In this document: positions 60,080 through 64,000 of the stretch, in pieces
Layout: each line of letters begins with the position of its first letter
Position numbering within the stretch: position 1 is the first letter of the stretch
From: Gemmatimonas phototrophica
GTDB lineage: Bacteria; Gemmatimonadota; Gemmatimonadetes; Gemmatimonadales; Gemmatimonadaceae
Assembly (NCBI RefSeq): GCF_000695095.2
Contig: NZ_CP011454.1
Span: 744,001-808,000, forward strand
Length of the DNA stretch: 64,000 bases
Direction of reading: 5' to 3'
Made by a program: the position numbers and the translations under genes
The notes under the pieces: model-generated
Databases searched by the model: none
Told to the model about the DNA's origin: nothing
Seen by the model: only the letters and a program-made list of their open reading frames with translations

Positions 60080-60985
60080 TCAACTCTCAACTTTCACCGC
60101 GTGGTGTGTCTCTACTGGCGAGAACAGCGTCGGCGCAAAGATCGACGCCATCGCTTCTATGCCGTCAACCACGCGCGGTCCCGGTCGTGACGTGAGGCCG
60201 TTCGCGTCGAGCGCCCACACTTGTTTGCCGGCCATCCAGCTCCACTCCGGCAACGTGAGGCAGCGCTTCGCTTCCGCAGTCGCCGCTGCGAGCGAATAGC
60301 CGCAGGGCGCAAAGAGTACGATGTCCGGATCGCCCGCGCGCAGGGCGTCCATGTCGATGGGCGACGAGTGTGTGCCCGCCACGCCCAGCACATCGAGGCC
60401 GCCGGCGCGCGCGATCTGCTCCGGGCCCCAGTGCCCCGCGACGTACAGTGGGTCGGTCCACTCCACCAGCGCCACGCGCGGACGCGGGGCCTGCGCGCCC
60501 TTGAGCGTGAGATGCACATGCTTTACGCGGTCCCGCAATCCGGCCAGCAGTTCATCGGCTTCGTCGCGCATGTCCACCGCATCGGCGACGGCCTGGATAT
60601 CGCCGTAAATGCCGTCGAGTGTTTCGCCCTTGAGCGTCACGACTACCGGCGCCGGCGTGATCTTCGCGGCCAGTGCCCGCACATCGGTCTCACTCACGGC
60701 GCACACATCGCACAGCGCCTGCGTGAGAATCACCGTGGGGTGCAGTGCGGTAATGCGCTTCTCGTCGAGCGTGAAGAGCGCGATGCCCTGATGGTTGTGC
60801 TCACGCACCGCCGCATCAATCGCAGCCGGGTCGTGGGTGTCGGGAATGGCGCTCTTGGTAACCCGCGCCCGCGACCCCACCACATCGGGGTAGTCGCACT
60901 CGTGGGTAATGCCCACGAGATGATCCGTAGCGCCCAGCAGGGCCACAATCTCCGTGGCGGCGGGCAGGAGGGAGACGATTCGCAT
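60080..60985 (-). CDS. Cobalamin-binding-type periplasmic binding domain protein without signal peptide
   Basis: A 301-residue protein of the BtuF/type III binding fold. It opens with MRIVSLLPAATEIVALLGAT and GITHECDYP, and contains the central connecting region with HLTLKGAQAPRPRVALVEWT and the late GVAGTHSSPIDMDALRAGDPD. Homologues bind vitamin B12 or similar corrinoids. There is no signal peptide and no BtuCD transporter gene next to it, so it may act in the cytoplasm or bind another ligand. The C-terminal HHAVKVES is unusual. Confidence 0.85.
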   Translation of the reverse strand: MRIVSLLPAATEIVALLGATDHLVGITHECDYPDVVGSRARVTKSAIPDTHDPAAIDAAVREHNHQGIALFTLDEKRITALHPTVILTQALCDVCAVSETDVRALAAKITPAPVVVTLKGETLDGIYGDIQAVADAVDMRDEADELLAGLRDRVKHVHLTLKGAQAPRPRVALVEWTDPLYVAGHWGPEQIARAGGLDVLGVAGTHSSPIDMDALRAGDPDIVLFAPCGYSLAAATAEAKRCLTLPEWSWMAGKQVWALDANGLTSRPGPRVVDGIEAMASIFAPTLFSPVETHHAVKVES

Positions 60986-61026
60986 GCCCGAGTATGCAGT
61001 CGCGCGTGTGCTTGCGGAACCGCCCG

Positions 61027-61130
61027 CGAGGGGCCGGACACCCCCTTCGCGCGTTGCTTCGGGGACGGCCGAGCGCTGGCGCGCCGGCGTCGCCCCCTCA
61101 GAGACGCGCGGCGGCGGGTCCGGCCCCTCG
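61027..61130. repeat. Perfect 13-base inverted repeat with 78-base spacer
   Basis: CGAGGGGCCGGAC (61027-61039) pairs exactly with GTCCGGCCCCTCG (61118-61130). The spacer is GC-rich and has its own small stems. It lies 40 bases upstream of the divergent B12-type gene. The purpose is unknown. Confidence 0.6.
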
Positions 61131-61156
61131 TGGGCTGGCCGTGACCCGCGGGACTG

Positions 61157-61260
61157 AGAACTCAGCGCTCAGACTCCAAACGCAAAACCCGAACGCACAA
61201 CCCGGAACTGATCAGTTCCGATTGGTGAGTCAGGGTTTCGAGTCTTGGGTTGAGGCGGCC
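61157..61260. repeat. Family 3 repeat upstream of the PEP-CTERM gene
   Basis: A palindrome centred on AACTGATCAGTT near 61207-61218, with AACCCGAACGCACAACCCGG on one side and a GTGAGTCAGGGTTTCGAG on the other. It separates the B12-type gene from the PEP-CTERM gene's AT-rich promoter. Confidence 0.65.
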
Positions 61261-61315
61261 TCATGTGCTACATGAAACATTGCTCATATATGAACAATAC
61301 TTTATATACGCGCGG
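61261..61315 (+). promoter_or_regulatory. Promoter of the PEP-CTERM gene with palindromic operator candidates
   Basis: A sigma-70-like promoter: -35 TTGCTC (61280-61285), 17-base spacer, -10 TATATA (61303-61308). Between them lies the near-perfect palindrome TGCTCATATATGAACA (61281-61296), and upstream is TCATGTGCTACATGA (61261-61275). The tract is strongly AT-rich. The overlap of a palindrome with the promoter suggests a repressor site. Confidence 0.65.
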
Positions 61316-61346
61316 GTATCTCTCAGTCCCCCCCAACTCCCCCGCA

Positions 61347-62075
61347 ATGAAACGATCGCTCGTTCCTGCTCTGGCCTTGCTGATGGCCGGTGTCGCCACC
61401 CCACTCACGGCTCAGTCCGCCTGCACGACCTCCTTCACCGGGTTCCCCGCCGCCACCTTTGGCGGCAGTGGCATTCCCAACAATCCGGTGCAGGTCACGC
61501 AGTGCCAGCAGTTGGGTCTCACGCTCGTGCTGGGCGCGTCGCAGCGCTTCAGCAATCCGCCGCTCACGAACGACGGCAACGGCACCTATACCGCCCTGGC
61601 GGGCATCGACAACAATCCGCCCAGCCCCGCCGATCCGTATGCCCGTTGGAATTTCAACTGGTACATCGGTGGCACGAACGCGCGGAACTACAATTACCGA
61701 CTCTTCTACGATTTCAATCCCGCCGCCAGTAACGGTGGCCTCGGGTGGGTGCGCACCGTTGGTTCGTTTGCGCTCCCCAACCCGTCGCAGGGCTCGTGGA
61801 ACCTCGGCATGGATTTCCTCGACCCCATCATCGACATCCCTTTCGTGATCGATGATCCCAACTACCCCACGTTCGATCCGAACGCGGTGGGTGCCTATTC
61901 TTTCCGTCTCGCGGCGTACGAAAAAGATGGAGCATTGGGACTGCGTGACGGCAATCGTATCGCGATGGCCAGCATCATGGTGAACACCACCACCGTGCCA
62001 GAGCCCTCCACGGTCGCCCTCATGGCCGCCGGTATCCTCGGCCTGGCCGCCGCCGCCCGCCGTCGTCGCGCCTAA
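61347..62075 (+). CDS. Exported PEP-CTERM protein
   Basis: A 242-residue protein with a signal peptide (RSLVPALALLMAGVATPLTAQ). It ends with a PEP-CTERM sorting tail: VPEPSTVALMAAGILGLAAA, followed by ARRRRA. This tail is cut by an exosortase, and such proteins are usually surface glycoproteins linked to exopolysaccharide. The middle is beta-rich and contains NWYIGGTNARNYNYRLFYDF; I recognise no enzyme domain. An exosortase gene is not in the window. The ATG at 61347 directly precedes the signal peptide; the in-frame ATG at 61263 lies upstream of the -10 element. Confidence 0.9.
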   Translation: MKRSLVPALALLMAGVATPLTAQSACTTSFTGFPAATFGGSGIPNNPVQVTQCQQLGLTLVLGASQRFSNPPLTNDGNGTYTALAGIDNNPPSPADPYARWNFNWYIGGTNARNYNYRLFYDFNPAASNGGLGWVRTVGSFALPNPSQGSWNLGMDFLDPIIDIPFVIDDPNYPTFDPNAVGAYSFRLAAYEKDGALGLRDGNRIAMASIMVNTTTVPEPSTVALMAAGILGLAAAARRRRA

Positions 62076-62095
62076 CCAACTGGTGCCCCGCGTAA

Positions 62096-62127
62096 ACAAA
62101 GCGCCCGGCATCTGCCGGGCGCTTTGT
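62096..62127 (+). terminator. Terminator of the PEP-CTERM gene
   Basis: A perfect 15-base-pair stem, ACAAAGCGCCCGGCA with TGCCGGGCGCTTTGT around a TC loop. The A/T ends of the stem supply the U-rich side. It lies 20 bases after the stop codon and is nearly symmetric, so it may also stop leftward transcripts. Confidence 0.85.
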
Positions 62128-62227
62128 GCAACGAGCCACAGGGAGAGGCGGTGTCAGCCCCGAGCCGATCATCACCCCGCTGCGCGTCTCTGAGGGGGCG
62201 GTCGGGACACGCGTGGCTGGCATCTCA

Positions 62228-62292
62228 ATACTCAAACTCACAGCTCACGGCTTGAGCTTTGAGCTGTGAGTGCGAGTTTTGAGTAATGAGTA
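62228..62292. repeat. Hairpin resembling family 3 without the TGATCA centre
   Basis: AATACTCAAACTCACAGCTC pairs with GAGCTGTGAGTGCGAGTTTT and then GAGTAATGAGTATT. The word style (AACTCA / GAGTTT) matches family 3, but the centre is CACGGCTTGAGCTTT instead of the usual core. It lies immediately past the amidohydrolase stop. Confidence 0.6.
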
Positions 62293-63972
62293 TTACTTGG
62301 CGTACACCAATCGCCCGCCCAGGTAAGTCGCCAGCACGGAGGTGCGCAGCACCATCTCCGCCGGCACCTTCATGATGTCCTGATCGAGAATCACGAAGTC
62401 CGCGTACTTCCCCGGCGTAATGCTCCCCATCTCCTGCTCCTGAAAGCCCGCGTACGCCGGCCACAGCGTCATGCTGCGTAGCGCGTCTTCGCGCGACATG
62501 CGTTCGGCGGGAAACCAGCCCCCCATGGGCCAGTCGCGCGCGTCCTGCCGGGCAATGCTGGCGTGGAACGAGATGAGCGGGTTCACCTCTTCCACCGGGA
62601 AATCCGAACCGTTGGGAATCACCACCCCCGTCTGCAGCAGCGACTGCCACGCGTAGGCGCCGTAGAGCCGAGTGGGCCCCAGCCGCTTGCCAATCCAGTA
62701 CATGTCGCTCGTCTGGTGGCTGGCCTGCATGCTGGGAATGACGCCCAGCTGCGCGAAGCGCGGGATGTCGTCCTGATGCAGAATCTGGGCGTGCTCCACG
62801 CGGAAGCGATGGTTCGCCATCGGCGTCTTGTCCAACGCCTTTTCGTACGCGTCGAGCACCACGCGGTTGCCACGATCGCCAATGGCGTGCGTGTTGATCT
62901 GGAAGCCCGCCTTGAGCCCGGCTTCGGCCACTTCTTGAATGTGCGCCGGCGCCGAGAGCAGCAGGCCGGTGTTGTTGGCGTCGTCGCTGTAGGGCTCCAG
63001 CAGTGCGGCACCGCGCGAGCCCATGGCGCCGTCGGCGTACAGCTTCACGGCGCGCACCCACACTTGCCCGTCGTAGAGCGCCGAGCGTGGGCCCATGCCG
63101 AAGTAGTGCGTGAGGGCGGCCGCGTTGTCGGAGATCATGATGTAGAGGCGCAGGTCGAGCTCTTTCTGCTTGGCCATGTCCTCGTAGAGCTCAATCATTT
63201 CGCGCGACGCGCCGGCGTCGTGCATGCCCACCAGCCCCCAGCGGTGCATGAGCTTCACGGCGTCCTTGTGCATGGCGCGCCACTCTTGAATGGAGGGGGT
63301 GGGCACCTTGCTGCTCACAATGCCTTCGGCGTTGTCCACCAGTACGCCAGTGGGCACGCCCTTGGCATCGCGTACGATCTTGCCGCCGCTCGGCTCCTTC
63401 GTGGCGGCCGTGAGCCCGGCCACCTTCATGGCCGCCATGTTGGCCAGCTGCGCGTGTCCGTCAATGCGTTCCAGCAGCACCGGGTGGTCGGGGAGCGCGG
63501 CGGTGAGTGCGTCGTGTGTGGGGAAGGCGGTGCTCCCCCAGGCGTTCTGGTCCCAGCCGCGCCCAATGATCCACTGCCCCTTGGGGGTGGTTTTGGCGCG
63601 CTCCACCACGCGGGCAATGACCTCGTCGTAGCTCCTGGTGCCTACGAGGTCTACGCTGCGCAGCTTTTTGGCGAGGTTGTTGAAGTGGGCGTGTCCGTCC
63701 ACCATGCCCGGAATGATCGTGCGCCCGCCGGCGTCCACCACCTTGGTGTTGGCGCCCTTGAGGGACGCCGCTTCGCGCGCCGAGCCGGTAAAGACAATGC
63801 GCCCGTTGCGCACGGCGAACGCCTCCACGAGGGGGCGGCTGTCGTCGACGGTATAGACCCGGGCGTTGGTGACAATGAGGTCGGCCGGGGTCTGCTGGGC
63901 CGTGGCGGGCTGGGCCAGCGAGGCGAGGGCAGCGACGGCGAGGGCCGCGGCGCGTGGGGCAGGAGCAAGCAT
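62293..63972 (-). CDS. Exported amidohydrolase (YtcJ-like family)
   Basis: A 559-residue metal-dependent hydrolase of the amidohydrolase_3 / YtcJ group. A signal peptide ends at AQPATAQQ. The metal-binding HxH is in GMVDGHAHFNNLAKKL, then FQINTHAIGDRGNRVV and FRVEHAQILHQDD supply further His ligands, and NGSDFPVEEVNPL the Asp. It probably cleaves an amide or formamide; the substrate is unknown. The end AYLGG-type C-terminus is present (VLATYLGGRLVYAK), so the gene is complete. The ATG at 63972 is 28 bases from the window end. Confidence 0.93.
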   Translation of the reverse strand: MLAPAPRAAALAVAALASLAQPATAQQTPADLIVTNARVYTVDDSRPLVEAFAVRNGRIVFTGSAREAASLKGANTKVVDAGGRTIIPGMVDGHAHFNNLAKKLRSVDLVGTRSYDEVIARVVERAKTTPKGQWIIGRGWDQNAWGSTAFPTHDALTAALPDHPVLLERIDGHAQLANMAAMKVAGLTAATKEPSGGKIVRDAKGVPTGVLVDNAEGIVSSKVPTPSIQEWRAMHKDAVKLMHRWGLVGMHDAGASREMIELYEDMAKQKELDLRLYIMISDNAAALTHYFGMGPRSALYDGQVWVRAVKLYADGAMGSRGAALLEPYSDDANNTGLLLSAPAHIQEVAEAGLKAGFQINTHAIGDRGNRVVLDAYEKALDKTPMANHRFRVEHAQILHQDDIPRFAQLGVIPSMQASHQTSDMYWIGKRLGPTRLYGAYAWQSLLQTGVVIPNGSDFPVEEVNPLISFHASIARQDARDWPMGGWFPAERMSREDALRSMTLWPAYAGFQEQEMGSITPGKYADFVILDQDIMKVPAEMVLRTSVLATYLGGRLVYAK

Positions 63973-64000
63973 CGGAGCAGTGGGGCCGGAGGGCAGCGCC

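Noticed and set aside
1-64000. tRNA or rRNA genes
   Set aside because: No cloverleaf or rRNA-like sequence was recognised in the intergenic spaces I read; the long gaps are filled by the repeat families.

Overview
This is a GC-rich chromosomal segment from a diderm, aerobic, motile heterotroph. Outer-membrane life is shown by two TolC-family proteins, a complete RND pump, a porin, many lipoboxes and a PEP-CTERM protein. Aerobic respiration is shown by a whole caa3-type oxidase locus. The mix (caa3 oxidase with CtaG, large Big_2/beta-propeller lipoproteins, PEP-CTERM, dispersed intergenic palindromes) fits Gemmatimonadota, perhaps a Gemmatimonas relative. That assignment is inference from gene style, not a database match. 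I saw no rRNA, tRNA, CRISPR array, phage gene or transposase.

Layout. 1-2.65 kb (-): a branched-chain-type binding lipoprotein translationally coupled to a chemoreceptor that runs off the left edge. 2.9-9.2 kb (+): cytochrome c oxidase ctaC (fused to cytochrome c), ctaD, ctaE, ctaF, assembly factor ctaG and a coupled START-like protein. 9.6-13.0 kb (+): a lipoprotein, a NagX/HGSNAT-like acyltransferase and the PBP4-type peptidase DacB. 13.4-20.3 kb (-): two paralogous giant lipoproteins of Ig-like repeats plus a beta-propeller. 20.3-23.6 kb: an aspartase with an N-terminal cyclic-nucleotide-binding domain, divergent from a Tat-exported glycosylasparaginase. 23.9-28.2 kb (+): leuS and a hybrid histidine kinase. 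28.6-34.5 kb (+): a PDZ protein and an RND efflux pair.

35.0-40.5 kb: a PAS hybrid kinase, the potassium transporter Kup and an outer-membrane porin. 40.7-43.5 kb (-): a tightly coupled ECF sigma, membrane anti-sigma candidate, Spy-like protein and TolC-family protein. 43.5-49.1 kb (-): an HD-domain protein and a TetR/TolC/EmrA/EmrB tripartite pump. 49.2-56.3 kb (-): cyclophilin with a tiny membrane protein, a sugar transferase, endonuclease III, PolX, and an alpha/beta peptidase with a partner of unknown function. 56.4-64 kb: HEAT-repeat protein, M42 aminopeptidase, half-size TSUP transporter, cobalamin-binding protein, PEP-CTERM protein and a secreted amidohydrolase.

The least explained part of the window lies between the genes. 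At least four families of dispersed inverted-repeat elements occupy the intergenic spaces. The most striking, family 1 (13.1, 34.6-35.0 and 54.1-54.9 kb), has a fixed 199-nt core: two divergent 96-nt open frames separated by exactly 7 nt. It recurs without indels at three loci and forms a 259-bp tandem array at the third. Family 2 is a roughly 300-bp palindrome built around GCGATGGATATCGA, with six copies. Families 3 and 4 are short degenerate hairpins built on TGATCA and on GGCAG words. These elements are the best candidates for something undescribed, whether a structured RNA, a non-autonomous mobile element or a microprotein family; the sequence alone does not decide which.
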